Part shown: positions 49,863 to 58,852 of the stretch, piece by piece
Layout: every line of letters starts with the position of its first letter
Position numbering within the stretch: position 1 is the first letter of the stretch
DNA from: Mycetocola reblochoni REB411
Lineage (GTDB): Bacteria; Actinomycetota; Actinomycetes; Actinomycetales; Microbacteriaceae
Direction of reading: 5' to 3'
NCBI RefSeq assembly: GCF_900163835.1
Contig: NZ_FUKR01000022.1
Location: 1-64,000, forward strand
Length of the DNA stretch: 64,000 nucleotides
The notes under the pieces: generated by a model
Seen by the model: the letters and a program-made list of their open reading frames with translations, nothing else
Database searches by the model: none
Told to the model about the DNA's origin: nothing
Translations under genes and position numbers: made by a program

Positions 49863-51095
49863 ATGCCAGCAGCACCGACCACCGTTTTCCGCTCGGCGCG
49901 GGTGTTCGACGGACACGCGTTCCTCGACGCTCCCCGCGATGTCGTAGTCCGGCAGGGCCGGGTCGCCGCTGTCGAGCCAGGCTCGTCGGAGATCGGAGGG
50001 GGCGTCGACGTCGTCGAGTGTGAGGGGCGCACGCTCGTCCCCGGTCTCGTCGACGCGCACGTTCACCTGATGGTGGCGAACGCCAACCCGATGCGTTCCG
50101 CGCAGGAGCCGTTCTCGCTTCCGTTCTACCGATCGGTCAACAGCGCCAGAACGATGCTGCGCTCGGGGGTGACCTCCGCCCGCGACCTCACGGGCGCCGA
50201 CGCGGGGCTCCGCGAGGCGATCGACGAGGGCGTCATCGCCGGTCCGAAGCTGTCCATCGCGGTCAACGCGTTGAGCATCACCGGCGGTCACGGTGACAAC
50301 TGGCTGCGCTCGGGGGTGACCCTGCATCACACGAACCCCTCTCTCGGGGTGCCAAGCGGCATCGCGGACGGGGTCGAGGAGGTGCGCAAGGTCACCCGCA
50401 CCATGCTCAGGGCCGGAGCCGACGTGATCAAGGTGTGCGCCACGGGAGGCGTGATGTCGACCAACGACCACCCGGATCACACCCAGTTCGGGCTCGATGA
50501 GCTGCGTGTCATCGTCGAGGAGGCGGAGGCGCACGGCAGCTATGTCGCGGCGCACGCGATCGGCACCCAGGGAATCAAGAACGCGATCCTGGCGGGTGCG
50601 CGGACCATCGAGCACGCGATCTACCTGGATGACGAGGCCATCGAGCTGATGCTGGACCGGGACGTCGTGCTCGTTCCGACGCTCACGGCACCGCGCCAGG
50701 TACTCGAGTACGGTGGTGGCCCGTCCGGCCTGCCCGACAACATCCTGGCGAAGGCGAGGGGTGTCGTCGGGCGGCACCTCGACAGCTTCCGCCGCGCCGT
50801 GGACGCCGGGGTCGTCGTCGCCATGGGTTCGGACTCGGGGATCGGCCCGCACGGTCTCGGTCTGACGGAGCTGCCGGCCATGGCCGAGGCGGGAATGCCG
50901 GTCGACGCCATCCTCCGTTCCGCGACCTCGATCGGCGCGAGGCTGCTGCCGAACGTCTCCGGCGTCGGTGAGATCCGGCGGGGTTCCGCCGCGGACCTGG
51001 TCCTTCTCGACCTGGAGCTGACGGCGTCGGAGCAGCTCGCCGAGCTGCCCGACCGCATCGTGGGCGTGTGGAAGGACGGTGCGCTCGTCGAGTGA
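49863..51095 (+). CDS. Metal-dependent amidohydrolase (prolidase/imidazolonepropionase-like)
   Basis: A 410-residue amidohydrolase-superfamily enzyme. Metal-ligand motifs follow the usual order: VPGLVDAHVHLMV, the bridging Lys in GADVIKVCATGG, HAIGTQGIKNAI, RTIEHAIYLDD, and Asp in MGSDSGIG. It resembles the Xaa-Pro dipeptidase/Sgx9260-type carboxypeptidases that cleave N-acyl or dipeptide bonds. ATG 49863 has AAGGAGAAG at good spacing and is preferred over the overlapping ATG at 49824. Last gene of the TetR-MFS-amidohydrolase operon; a terminator follows. Confidence 0.9.
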   Translation: MPAAPTTVFRSARVFDGHAFLDAPRDVVVRQGRVAAVEPGSSEIGGGVDVVECEGRTLVPGLVDAHVHLMVANANPMRSAQEPFSLPFYRSVNSARTMLRSGVTSARDLTGADAGLREAIDEGVIAGPKLSIAVNALSITGGHGDNWLRSGVTLHHTNPSLGVPSGIADGVEEVRKVTRTMLRAGADVIKVCATGGVMSTNDHPDHTQFGLDELRVIVEEAEAHGSYVAAHAIGTQGIKNAILAGARTIEHAIYLDDEAIELMLDRDVVLVPTLTAPRQVLEYGGGPSGLPDNILAKARGVVGRHLDSFRRAVDAGVVVAMGSDSGIGPHGLGLTELPAMAEAGMPVDAILRSATSIGARLLPNVSGVGEIRRGSAADLVLLDLELTASEQLAELPDRIVGVWKDGALVE

Positions 51096-51128
51096 CGGGC
51101 GGGAGCGTCGGCGACGACGATCAAGCGC

Positions 51129-51165
51129 AAACGGCGCCGGGACGGTTTACCGCCCGGCGCCGTTT
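51129..51165 (+). terminator. Hairpin terminator after the amidohydrolase gene
   Basis: AAACGGCGCCGGG / CCCGGCGCCGTTT, perfect 13-bp stem with an 11-base loop. The A/T ends make it look bidirectional. Confidence 0.8.
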
Positions 51166-51290
51166 CGCGTCGAATCCTCCGATCGGTCCGACGAATTTAC
51201 GTCTGCGTCACGCGGGGAAACGACAGAGAAATGTTTACGCCAAAAGATAACAAAAAGTACCTCGCCAGACACCCGCCAACAGGAGGACGA
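51166..51290 (+). promoter_or_regulatory. AT-rich promoter region of the pyrimidine/hydantoin operon
   Basis: The stretch 51225-51265 is far richer in A/T than the rest of the window (AATGTTTACGCCAAAAG, GATAACAAAAAGTAC). It lies directly before the first catabolic gene and after a terminator, so it should hold the main promoter and operator. I could not assign -35/-10 hexamers with confidence. A strong AGGAGG site lies at 51281-51286. Confidence 0.55.
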
Positions 51291-52139
51291 ATGACCGTCA
51301 TCAGAGCCGCGATCACCCAGACGACCTGGACGGGGGACAAGGAGTCCATGCTCGACAAGCACGAGCAGTTCATGCGGACCGCCGCGGAGAACGGCGCCCA
51401 GGTGATCTGCTTCCAGGAGCTGTTCTACGGCCCCTACTTCGGCATCACCCAGGACAAGAAGTACTACGCCTACGCCGAGCCCGTCGACGGCCCCATCGTC
51501 ACCCGCTTCGCCGCGCTGGCCAAGGAGCTCGGCCTCGTCACCGTGCTGCCGATCTACGAGGAGGACCAGCCAGGGGTGTACTACAACACCGCCGTCGTCG
51601 TCGACAGCGACGGCACCGTTCTCGGCAGCTACCGCAAGAACCACATCCCCCACGTCGAGCGCTTCTGGGAGAAGTTCTACTTCCGGCCAGGCAACCTCGG
51701 CTACCCCGTCTTCCAGACGGCCGTCGGACCCATCGGCGTGTACATCTGCTACGACCGGCACTTCCCCGAGGGGTGGCGCGAGCTCGCCCTCAACGGGGCC
51801 CAGATCGTGTTCAACCCCAACGCCACCAAGCCCGGCCTGTCCAACCGGCTGTGGGAGCTCGAGCAGCCGGCCGCCGCCGCCGCGAACGGCTACTTCGTCG
51901 CCGCACCCAACCGCGTCGGCCGCGAGGACAACGAGTACGGCGACGAGGCGGTCACCTTCTACGGCAACAGCCAGTTCGCCGACCCGAGGGGCACCATCGT
52001 CGGCGGCTACGCCAGCGGCGAGGACGAGGAGGTCGTCATCCGCGACCTCGACCTCGACCTGGTGCGCGAGGCCCGCGACGACTGGCAGTTCTTCCGGGAC
52101 CGCCGCCCCGACACCTACACGGCGATCCCGCGCCCCTGA
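51291..52139 (+). CDS. Beta-ureidopropionase-type carbon-nitrogen hydrolase
   Basis: A 282-residue nitrilase-superfamily amidase. The catalytic triad is visible: Glu43 in FQELFYGPYF, Lys116 in YRKNHIPH and Cys153 in YICYDRHFPEG. The surrounding sequence (FWEKFYFRPGN, NPNATKPGLSNRLWELEQPA) matches beta-ureidopropionases, which convert N-carbamoyl-beta-alanine to beta-alanine, CO2 and ammonia; N-carbamoyl-amino-acid hydrolysis is an alternative. It heads the long operon and is followed by dihydropyrimidinase, the preceding enzyme of the same pathway. The ATG at 51291 has a strong AGGAGG site. Confidence 0.92.
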   Translation: MTVIRAAITQTTWTGDKESMLDKHEQFMRTAAENGAQVICFQELFYGPYFGITQDKKYYAYAEPVDGPIVTRFAALAKELGLVTVLPIYEEDQPGVYYNTAVVVDSDGTVLGSYRKNHIPHVERFWEKFYFRPGNLGYPVFQTAVGPIGVYICYDRHFPEGWRELALNGAQIVFNPNATKPGLSNRLWELEQPAAAAANGYFVAAPNRVGREDNEYGDEAVTFYGNSQFADPRGTIVGGYASGEDEEVVIRDLDLDLVREARDDWQFFRDRRPDTYTAIPRP

Positions 52140-52241
52140 CGGCAGCGGCCGGGGAGCCCCGCGCTCCCCGGCCACCGCCAGGCCCGACGCCCGCGCCCGA
52201 CGACGCCAGGCGGAACGACGAGGAACGACAGGAGACCACCC

Positions 52242-53660
52242 ATGAAGACGCTCATCACCAACGGAACGGTCGTCAGCGCGACGGGCCGCGTCGTCGCCGA
52301 CGTGCTCATCGACGGCGAGCGCATCCAGGCGCTGCTCGCGCCGGGGTCGCAGCTGCTCGGCAGCGAGCTGAGCGCGAGCGTCGACCGGGTGATCGACGCC
52401 GCGGGCAAGTACGTCATCCCCGGCGGAATCGACGCGCACACCCACATGCAGATGCCCTTCGGCGGCACCGAGGCCAGCGACACCTTCGAGACCGGCACCC
52501 GGGCGGCCGCCTGGGGCGGCACGACGACGATCATCGACTTCGCCGTGCAGAAGCACGGGGAGCGGGTCATGGACGCGCTCGCCGCCTGGCACGACAAGGC
52601 CGCGGGGGTGTGCGCCGTCGACTACGCGTTCCACCAGATCATCGGCCACGTCACCGAGGACTCGTTGCAGGCGCTCGGCAGCCTCGCCGACGAGGGCATC
52701 ACCAGCTACAAGATGTTCATGGCCTACCCCGGCGTCTTCTACAGCGACGACGCGCAGATCCTCCGGGCCATGCAGCGGGCGGCCGACCTGGGCCTGATGA
52801 CGATGATGCACGCCGAGAACGGCCCCGTCATCGACGTGCTCGCCGAGCAGCTCGTCGAGGCGGGCAAGACGGGCCCCTACTACCACGGCATCGCCCGCGC
52901 CTGGCAGGCGGAGGAGGAGGCCACGCACAGGGCGATCATGCTCGCCAACCTGACCGGTGCTCCGCTGTACGTCGTCCACGTCAGCGCGAAGCAGGCCGTC
53001 GCCCAGCTCGCGACGGCACGCGACGCCGGGCAGAACGTGTTCGGCGAGACCTGTCCGCAGTACCTGTACCTCTCGCTCGAGGACCAGCTCGGAGCCCCCG
53101 GCTTCGAGGGGGCCAAGTGGGTGTGCTCGACGCCGCTGCGCTCCAAGCACGAGCACCACCAGGAGCACATGTGGCGGGCGCTGCGCACCAACGACGTGCA
53201 GATGGTGGCCACCGACCACTGCCCGTTCTGCATGAGCGGCCAGAAGGAGCTGGGGGTCGGCGACTTCCGCAAGATCCCCAACGGCATCGGCTCCGTCGAG
53301 CACCGCATGGACCTCATGTACCAGGGCGTCGTCACGGGTGAGATCACGCTCGAGCGCTGGGTGGAGCTGACCAGCACCACCCCGGCGCGCATGTTCGGCA
53401 TCTACGGCCAGAAGGGCGTCATCCAGCCGGGCGCCGACGCCGACGTCGTCGTCTACGACCCGAACGGCCACACCTCGATCGGCCTGGGCAAGACCCACCA
53501 CATGAACATGGACCACTCCGCGTGGGAGGGCTTCGAGATCGACGGCCACGTCGACACGGTGATCTCGCGCGGCCGGGTCATCGTCGACGGCGACCGCTAC
53601 CTCGGCTCGGCCGGCGACGGCCGCTTCGTCCGCAGGGGACTCAGCCAGTACCTCGTCTGA
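52242..53660 (+). CDS. hydA: Dihydropyrimidinase / D-hydantoinase
   Basis: A 472-residue cyclic amidohydrolase opening dihydrouracil or 5-substituted hydantoins to N-carbamoyl products. Metal ligands: IDAHTHM (His66, His68), the carboxylated Lys157 in TSYKMFMAYPG, His in VVHVSAKQ and Asp in VATDHCPF. The pattern FGGTEASDTFETGTRAAAWGGTTTIID is characteristic of bacterial dihydropyrimidinases. The ATG has GGAG 7 bp upstream. It works directly before the beta-ureidopropionase encoded upstream. The intergenic gap of 102 bp holds nothing else I recognise. Confidence 0.94.
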   Translation: MKTLITNGTVVSATGRVVADVLIDGERIQALLAPGSQLLGSELSASVDRVIDAAGKYVIPGGIDAHTHMQMPFGGTEASDTFETGTRAAAWGGTTTIIDFAVQKHGERVMDALAAWHDKAAGVCAVDYAFHQIIGHVTEDSLQALGSLADEGITSYKMFMAYPGVFYSDDAQILRAMQRAADLGLMTMMHAENGPVIDVLAEQLVEAGKTGPYYHGIARAWQAEEEATHRAIMLANLTGAPLYVVHVSAKQAVAQLATARDAGQNVFGETCPQYLYLSLEDQLGAPGFEGAKWVCSTPLRSKHEHHQEHMWRALRTNDVQMVATDHCPFCMSGQKELGVGDFRKIPNGIGSVEHRMDLMYQGVVTGEITLERWVELTSTTPARMFGIYGQKGVIQPGADADVVVYDPNGHTSIGLGKTHHMNMDHSAWEGFEIDGHVDTVISRGRVIVDGDRYLGSAGDGRFVRRGLSQYLV

Positions 53661-53704
53661 CCCGCACACCGCCAGCCCACGCGACCCACGCACAAGGAGA
53701 CACC

Positions 53705-54721
53705 ATGGATTTCGGAGCAGTACTGCAGATCGACCCGCCCGCGCAGCGCACGGTCGCGCTGGCGAAGAAGGCCGAGGAGCACGGCTTCGACTACGTCTGG
53801 ACGTTCGACTCGCACCTGCTGTGGCTCGAGCCCTACGTCGTCCACAGCCAGATCCTCGCCGAGACCCGCAAGGTCAAGGTCGGCCCCTTCGTCACCAACC
53901 CGGCGACGCGCGACTGGACCGTCACGGCGTCGATCTTCGCCACCCTCAACGAGATGTACGGCAACCGCACCGTCTGCGGGATCGGCAGGGGCGACTCGGC
54001 CGTGCGTACGCTCAACGGCAAGCCGACGACCCTGGCGACGCTGCGCGAGTCGGTGCACGTGATCCGCGAGCTGGGCAACTCCAGGGCCGTCGAGCACAAC
54101 GGCTCGACGATCCGGTTCCCGTGGTCGCACGGCAGCGAGCTGGAGGTGTGGGTCGCCGCGTACGGCCCGCGCGCGCTGGCACTGACCGGCGAGGTCGCCG
54201 ACGGCTTCATCCTGCAGCTGGCCGACCCGGACATCGCGGCGTGGATGATCGGGGCCGTCAAGGAGGCCGCCGAGCGTGCCGGACGGGACCCCGAGTCGCT
54301 GCAGTTCTGCGTCGCCGCCCCGATGTACGTGGGCGAGGACTGGGAGCACATGCGCGAGCAGTGCCGCTGGTTCGGCGGCATGGTCGGCAACCACATCGCC
54401 GACATCGTGGAGCGCTACGGCACGGACGGGGCGGTCCCGCAGGCGCTCACCGACTACATCGCCGGCCGCACCGGCTACGACTACAACGAGCACGGCCGGG
54501 CGGGGAACAGCCACACCTCCTTCGTCCCCGACGAGATCGTGGACCGCTTCTGCCTGCTGGGGACCGCCGAGCAGCACATCGAGAAGCTGGAGCGGCTGAA
54601 GGAGCTCGGCGTCACCCAGTTCGCCGGGTACCTGCAGCACGACAACAAGGAGGAGACCCTCCGCGTCTACGGCGAGCGCGTCATCCCCGCGCTCAGGGAC
54701 ACCGTTCTGGCGACGTCATGA
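53705..54721 (+). CDS. TIGR03842-type LLM-class, probably F420-dependent, oxidoreductase
   Basis: A 338-residue luciferase-like protein. The sequence DFGAVLQIDPPAQRTVALAK, YVWTFDSHLLWLEPYVVHSQ, TVCGIGRGDSAVRTLNGKP and WVAAYGPRALALTGEVADGF fits the CPS_4043/TIGR03842 subgroup, known to occur beside dihydropyrimidinase genes and annotated as F420-dependent. It lies between hydA and the transporter genes, its stop overlapping the permease start. A redox step on the pyrimidine or hydantoin ring is the natural guess; no activity is established as far as I know. Confidence 0.88.
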   Translation: MDFGAVLQIDPPAQRTVALAKKAEEHGFDYVWTFDSHLLWLEPYVVHSQILAETRKVKVGPFVTNPATRDWTVTASIFATLNEMYGNRTVCGIGRGDSAVRTLNGKPTTLATLRESVHVIRELGNSRAVEHNGSTIRFPWSHGSELEVWVAAYGPRALALTGEVADGFILQLADPDIAAWMIGAVKEAAERAGRDPESLQFCVAAPMYVGEDWEHMREQCRWFGGMVGNHIADIVERYGTDGAVPQALTDYIAGRTGYDYNEHGRAGNSHTSFVPDEIVDRFCLLGTAEQHIEKLERLKELGVTQFAGYLQHDNKEETLRVYGERVIPALRDTVLATS

Positions 54722-55626
54722 GCACGCGCAGCCGCTCCCTGCTGTTCTCCTCCGCCACCGGCATCGCCGGGGTCGCGCTCCTCGCGGTGCTCTGGGAGGG
54801 GTACAAGGCGCTCGGCCCCGCGGAGGGGCTGCGGATCGGGGCGGTCGAGGGGGAGCGGGGCAGCGGGGTCATGGTGCTGCCGCGCACGGACGACGTGGCG
54901 ATGCCCCACCTGATCGACATGCTCGTCCGGCTGCTCGAGCCGGTGTCCTCCTCCGCCGCGGACACGCCGCTGTGGCTCGCCGTCGTGCAGGCCGCGAGCC
55001 TGAGCCTCGGCATCGCCCTGTGCGGGCTCGCGATCGGGCTCGTCGTCGGCACCGTGCTCGCCGTGGCCATGCAGCGGGTGCGGATCGTGGAGTCGGCTGT
55101 GCTGCCCCTGGTCATCCTGTCCCAGACGGTTCCGCTGATCGCGCTGGCGCCGCTCGTGCGCAGCTGGGGGGCGCGCATCGAGATCGGCGAGTTCGAGTGG
55201 CAGAACTGGATGTCGGTCGCCGTCATCGCCGCGTACCTGGCGTTCTTCCCCATCGCGGTCGGGATGCTGCGCGGCCTGCAGTCGCCGAGCGCGGTCGACG
55301 TGGAGCTGATGGACTCGCTGGCCTCCGGCTGGTGGTCGACGCTCGTGCGGCTGCGGCTCCCGGCCGCCGTGCCGTACCTCGTCCCCGCGCTCAAGCTGGC
55401 GGGCGCGAGCGCCGTCGTCGGCACCGTCGTGGCCGAGGTATCGGTGGGCCTTCCGGGGGGCATCGGCCGGATGATCATGGAGTTCGCCGGCTTCGTCTCC
55501 TCCGACCCGGCCAAGGTCTGGGCACCCATCACCGGAGCGCTGCTGCTCGGCCTCGTCGTCGCGGGCCTCGTCGCCCTCGCCGGCCTTCCCCTGAACCGAT
55601 TCCGTCGAACGGAGCTCGCATCATGA
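54718..55626 (+). CDS. ABC transporter permease (NitT/TauT/ThiX type)
   Basis: A 302-residue inner-membrane permease. After the first helix ([20 protein letters not shown]) comes a periplasmic segment, then the core with five helices and the permease loop, [29 protein letters not shown] (EAA-type motif), ending with [16 protein letters not shown]. It pairs with the second permease at 56468 and the ATPase between them. The start overlaps the preceding stop (ATGA). By family and neighbours it belongs to an importer for pyrimidine- or hydantoin-like molecules. Confidence 0.9.
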   Translation: MSTRSRSLLFSSATGIAGVALLAVLWEGYKALGPAEGLRIGAVEGERGSGVMVLPRTDDVAMPHLIDMLVRLLEPVSSSAADTPLWLAVVQAASLSLGIALCGLAIGLVVGTVLAVAMQRVRIVESAVLPLVILSQTVPLIALAPLVRSWGARIEIGEFEWQNWMSVAVIAAYLAFFPIAVGMLRGLQSPSAVDVELMDSLASGWWSTLVRLRLPAAVPYLVPALKLAGASAVVGTVVAEVSVGLPGGIGRMIMEFAGFVSSDPAKVWAPITGALLLGLVVAGLVALAGLPLNRFRRTELAS

Positions 55627-56471
55627 CCATCATCATCGACACCCCCGAACGGCTCGACACCACGACGGACGCCGTCTCCGTCGACGGGGTCACCCGCATC
55701 TTCTCCGCTCGCAAGCGGGGCGCGGCCGACGTCGTCGCGCTCAGCGACGTCAGCCTCACGGTGCACGCGGGCGAGTTCGTCTCGCTCATCGGCCCGTCCG
55801 GCTGCGGCAAGAGCACCCTGCTGCGCCAGATCGCCGACCTGGACCAGCCGGACGCCGGCAGCGTGAGCGTGTTCGGCAAGACGGCGAGGAGGGCCAGGCT
55901 CGACCAGGACTACGGCATCGCGTTCCAGCAGGCCGGTCTGCTGCCCTGGAGGACGGTGAGCCAGAACATCGCGCTGCCGCTGCAGATGCACCGCGAGCGC
56001 GGGCTGGACGTCGCCGCGCGGGTCCGCGAGCTCATCGAGCTCGTCGGCCTGGGCGACTTCGCCGACCGCTACCCCGACCAGCTCTCCGGCGGCATGCAGC
56101 AGCGCGTCGCCATCGCCCGCTCGCTGGCGCGCAACCCGAAGCTGCTGCTCATGGACGAGCCGTTCGGCGCCCTCGACGAGATGACGAGGGAGCGGATGCA
56201 GTCCGAGCTGCTGCGGATCTGCGGCGAGACGGGGGCCGCCGTCGTCTTCGTCACCCACTCGATCCCCGAGGCGGTGTTCCTCTCGCACCGGGTCGTGGTG
56301 ATGTCGCCGCGGCCGGGGCGGGTGAAGGAGGTCGTCGTCATGGAGCGCGCAGGCGCCCCGGTCGGCTCCGACGCCGTCAGGGACGACGCCGCGTTCTTCC
56401 GCGGGGTCACCGCCGTGCGGGAGGCGCTGCACGACGGCGCCGCCGCGGGCCAGGGGGTGGAGAACCGATGA
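55623..56471 (+). CDS. ABC transporter ATP-binding protein (NitT/TauT type)
   Basis: A 282-residue ATPase: Walker [11 protein letters not shown]-loop [13 protein letters not shown], signature [16 protein letters not shown], Walker [14 protein letters not shown] and switch His in [10 protein letters not shown]. This PWRTV/FGALDE pattern is typical of the nitrate/taurine/thiamin-precursor branch. It energises the two permeases; ATGA overlaps at both ends show strict co-translation. Confidence 0.94.
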   Translation: MTIIIDTPERLDTTTDAVSVDGVTRIFSARKRGAADVVALSDVSLTVHAGEFVSLIGPSGCGKSTLLRQIADLDQPDAGSVSVFGKTARRARLDQDYGIAFQQAGLLPWRTVSQNIALPLQMHRERGLDVAARVRELIELVGLGDFADRYPDQLSGGMQQRVAIARSLARNPKLLLMDEPFGALDEMTRERMQSELLRICGETGAAVVFVTHSIPEAVFLSHRVVVMSPRPGRVKEVVVMERAGAPVGSDAVRDDAAFFRGVTAVREALHDGAAAGQGVENR

Positions 56472-57283
56472 CGGCCGCGACCGCGGTCCCCTCCGCTCCC
56501 GTCGTCGCGCGGCGGCGGGGACTCCCGCCCGCGCTGGCGTCCGCGCTGCCCCCGCTCGTCCTCGTCGTCGTGGCCCTGCTGCTGTGGGAGCTGGCCGTCA
56601 GGGCGTTGGAGATCCCCGCGTTCCTGCTGCCGGCGCCGTCGGCGATCGGCGCGGAGTTCGCCCGGCTGACCCCGCAGATCGTCGAGGCGAGCGTCGCAAC
56701 GGGCACGAACGCGCTCCTCGGCCTGGTGATCTCCGCCGTCGTTGCCGTGCTCCTGGCCATCGCGGCCTCCGGCGCCCGGGTCGTCGACGGCATGCTCGCG
56801 CCGGTGGTCGTCGCCCTCGCCGTCGTGCCGATCGCCGCCGTCGCCCCGGTGTTCTACATCATGTTCGGCTCCAGCTCGGAGACGGGGCGCGTGATCGTCG
56901 TCGCGATCGCCGTGTTCGTGCCCGTGTTCGTCAACGCCCTCCGCGGCCTGCGCCAGGTGAGCCCCGTGCACCGGGAGCTGCTGCGGGCCCTGAACATCAC
57001 CGGATGGCGCGCCGTGCGCACCGTGACGGTTCCGACGGCCCTGCCGTTCGTGTTCACCGGCCTGCGCCAGGCGTCCTCCCTCGCCGTGATCTCCGCGCTC
57101 GTGTCCGAGTACTTCGGCGGGCCGAAGACCGGCATCGGATCGCAGATCACCACGGCCGCCTCCGGAAGCAACTACGCGCAGGCCTGGGCCTTCGTGCTGG
57201 GGGCGATCGTGACCGGACTGGCGTTCTACCTCGTCACGCTCGCGCTGGAGCGCGTCGTGTCCCGGCACCGTCCCTCCCCCTGA
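56468..57283 (+). CDS. ABC transporter permease (second subunit, NitT/TauT type)
   Basis: A 271-residue permease with six predicted helices (LVLVVVALLLWELAVRALE; ALLGLVISAVVAVLLAIAA; GMLAPVVVALAVVPIAAVAP) and the EAA-type loop LLRALNITGWRAVRTVTVPTALPFVFTGLR. The sequence APVFYIMFGSSSETGRV matches the partner permease of NMT1/THI5-type systems. It overlaps the ATPase gene at its start. Two permeases with one ATPase imply a heterodimeric channel. Confidence 0.92.
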   Translation: MTAATAVPSAPVVARRRGLPPALASALPPLVLVVVALLLWELAVRALEIPAFLLPAPSAIGAEFARLTPQIVEASVATGTNALLGLVISAVVAVLLAIAASGARVVDGMLAPVVVALAVVPIAAVAPVFYIMFGSSSETGRVIVVAIAVFVPVFVNALRGLRQVSPVHRELLRALNITGWRAVRTVTVPTALPFVFTGLRQASSLAVISALVSEYFGGPKTGIGSQITTAASGSNYAQAWAFVLGAIVTGLAFYLVTLALERVVSRHRPSP

Positions 57284-57371
57284 GCGGTCCGGCCTCGACC
57301 CGGCCCCTCCCGGTCCGGCGCCCGCTCGCCGGCGCCGCGTTCCGCCCACCGACCCGCTCCACCGACCCGCA

Positions 57372-57431
57372 CCGCACCACCCCGCATGACCCGCACCACC
57401 CCGCACCACCCTGCATCACCCCGCACCACTC
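57372..57431 (+). repeat. 10-bp tandem repeat (CCGCACCACC)n
   Basis: Six consecutive ten-base units in the gap between the permease and the binding-protein gene, two exact (57391, 57401) and the others with one to three changes. Rich in C and A, poor in G, so the RNA would be unstructured. Confidence 0.75.
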
Positions 57432-57509
57432 CACCGCTCCATCCGATTCGCTCCACGGCCGACCACGACGGACACCGTCCGCGGCCCCACCGAAAGGAAC
57501 GTGACCACG

Positions 57510-58640
57510 ATGCACAGCAAAAAAGCAGGCGCCATCGGCGCCGTCCTCGCCACCGCCCTCCTCCTGTCCGGCTGCAGCTCCTCCGGCTCCGAGCCCGAGG
57601 CGTCCGGTGACAGCGAGCTGACCCCCGTCAAGCTCCAGCTCCAGTGGCTCACCCAGTCGCAGTTCGCCGGCTACTACGCGGCCCTCGACCAGGGCTACTA
57701 CGAGGACGAGGGCCTCGACGTCGAGATCATCCCCAGCGGAGGCGACATCGTGCCGCAGGACGCGCTCGCCGCCGGGGACGTCGACTACGCCATCGCCTGG
57801 GTGCCCAAGGTGCTCGGCTCCATCGAGCAGGGCGCCAACATCACCAACGTCGCCCAGATCTTCGAGCGGAGCGCCACGCTGCAGGTCGCCTTCGCCGACT
57901 CCGGTATCACCACGCCGGAGGACCTCGAGGGCAAGACGATCGGCTCCTGGGGCTACGGCAACGAGTGGGAGCTGTACGCCGGCCTGAACAAGGCGGGTAT
58001 CACCGACCCGGACATCGTCACCCAGGCCTTCGACATGGAGGGGCTGCTCTCCGGCGAGATCGACGCCGCCCAGGCCATGACCTACAACGAGTACGCCCAG
58101 CTGCTGGAGACGACGAACCCGGACACGGGCGAGCTGTACACGCCGGAGGACTTCTCCGTCATCAACTGGAACGACGAGGGCACGAGCATGCTCCAGGACG
58201 CCATCTGGGCGGACGCCGAACGGCTCGCCGACGCCGACTCCGACTACGCGGAGACCACGGTGAAGTTCCTCAAGGCCAGCGTCAAGGGCTGGGTCTACGC
58301 CAGGGACAACGTCGAGGAGATCCCCGGCATCGTCACCGAGGCCGGCTCCACCCTCGGCGCCTCCCACCAGCTGTGGATGGCGAACGAGACGAACAAGCTC
58401 ATCTGGCCCTCCGGCGACCGCATCGGCGTCATCCAGCAGGACGCCTGGGACCAGACCGTCGACCTGGCGCTGAAGACGAGCAACGAGAACGGCCCGCTCA
58501 TCACCGCCGACCCGCCGGAGACGGCGTTCAGCAACGAGTACATCGAGCAGGCGCTCAGCGAGCTGGAGGGCGAGGACGTCGACGTGACCGGCGCGGACTA
58601 CAGCCCGATCGAGGTCACCCTCGAGCCCGGCGGCGAGTAG
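57510..58640 (+). CDS. NMT1/THI5-family ABC substrate-binding lipoprotein
   Basis: A 376-residue exported lipoprotein: signal AGAIGAVLATALLLSGCSSS with lipobox Cys22. The mature part shows KLQLQWLTQSQFAGYYAALDQGYYEDEGLDV, the NMT1/THI5 signature seen in ThiY and related pyrimidine-precursor binding proteins, then GKTIGSWGYGNEWE. It supplies substrate to the importer encoded just before. GTG at 57501 is an alternative start; the AAAGGA site suits the ATG at 57510 slightly better in distance (11 vs 2 bp). The ligand is likely a pyrimidine or hydantoin, by family and pathway. Confidence 0.9.
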   Translation: MHSKKAGAIGAVLATALLLSGCSSSGSEPEASGDSELTPVKLQLQWLTQSQFAGYYAALDQGYYEDEGLDVEIIPSGGDIVPQDALAAGDVDYAIAWVPKVLGSIEQGANITNVAQIFERSATLQVAFADSGITTPEDLEGKTIGSWGYGNEWELYAGLNKAGITDPDIVTQAFDMEGLLSGEIDAAQAMTYNEYAQLLETTNPDTGELYTPEDFSVINWNDEGTSMLQDAIWADAERLADADSDYAETTVKFLKASVKGWVYARDNVEEIPGIVTEAGSTLGASHQLWMANETNKLIWPSGDRIGVIQQDAWDQTVDLALKTSNENGPLITADPPETAFSNEYIEQALSELEGEDVDVTGADYSPIEVTLEPGGE

Positions 58641-58647
58641 CCGGACC

Positions 58648-58675
58648 GTGCCGGGCGGGCCACCCCGCCCGGCAC
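58648..58675 (+). terminator. Hairpin inside the operon after the binding-protein gene
   Basis: GTGCCGGGCGGG / CCCGCCCGGCAC, perfect 12-bp stem, 4-base loop, 7 bp after the stop. No T-run. It could protect the transporter mRNA 3' end or partly terminate before the aminotransferase. The remainder of the gap to 58852 holds nothing I recognise. Confidence 0.65.
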
Positions 58676-58852
58676 CCGCGGGGCCGGGGCGCCCGTCACA
58701 CGCACGGGCCGCCCCGTCCCGGGCAGCCGCCCCCACGCGCACGGCGGGCCGCCACGCCGCACACGCACCCACGCACGGCGGGCGGACCGACACCGCCTAC
58801 CGCACCCGCCGCGGCCACCGCCGCACACCGCAGGAAGAAAGAGAGCGAAGCC

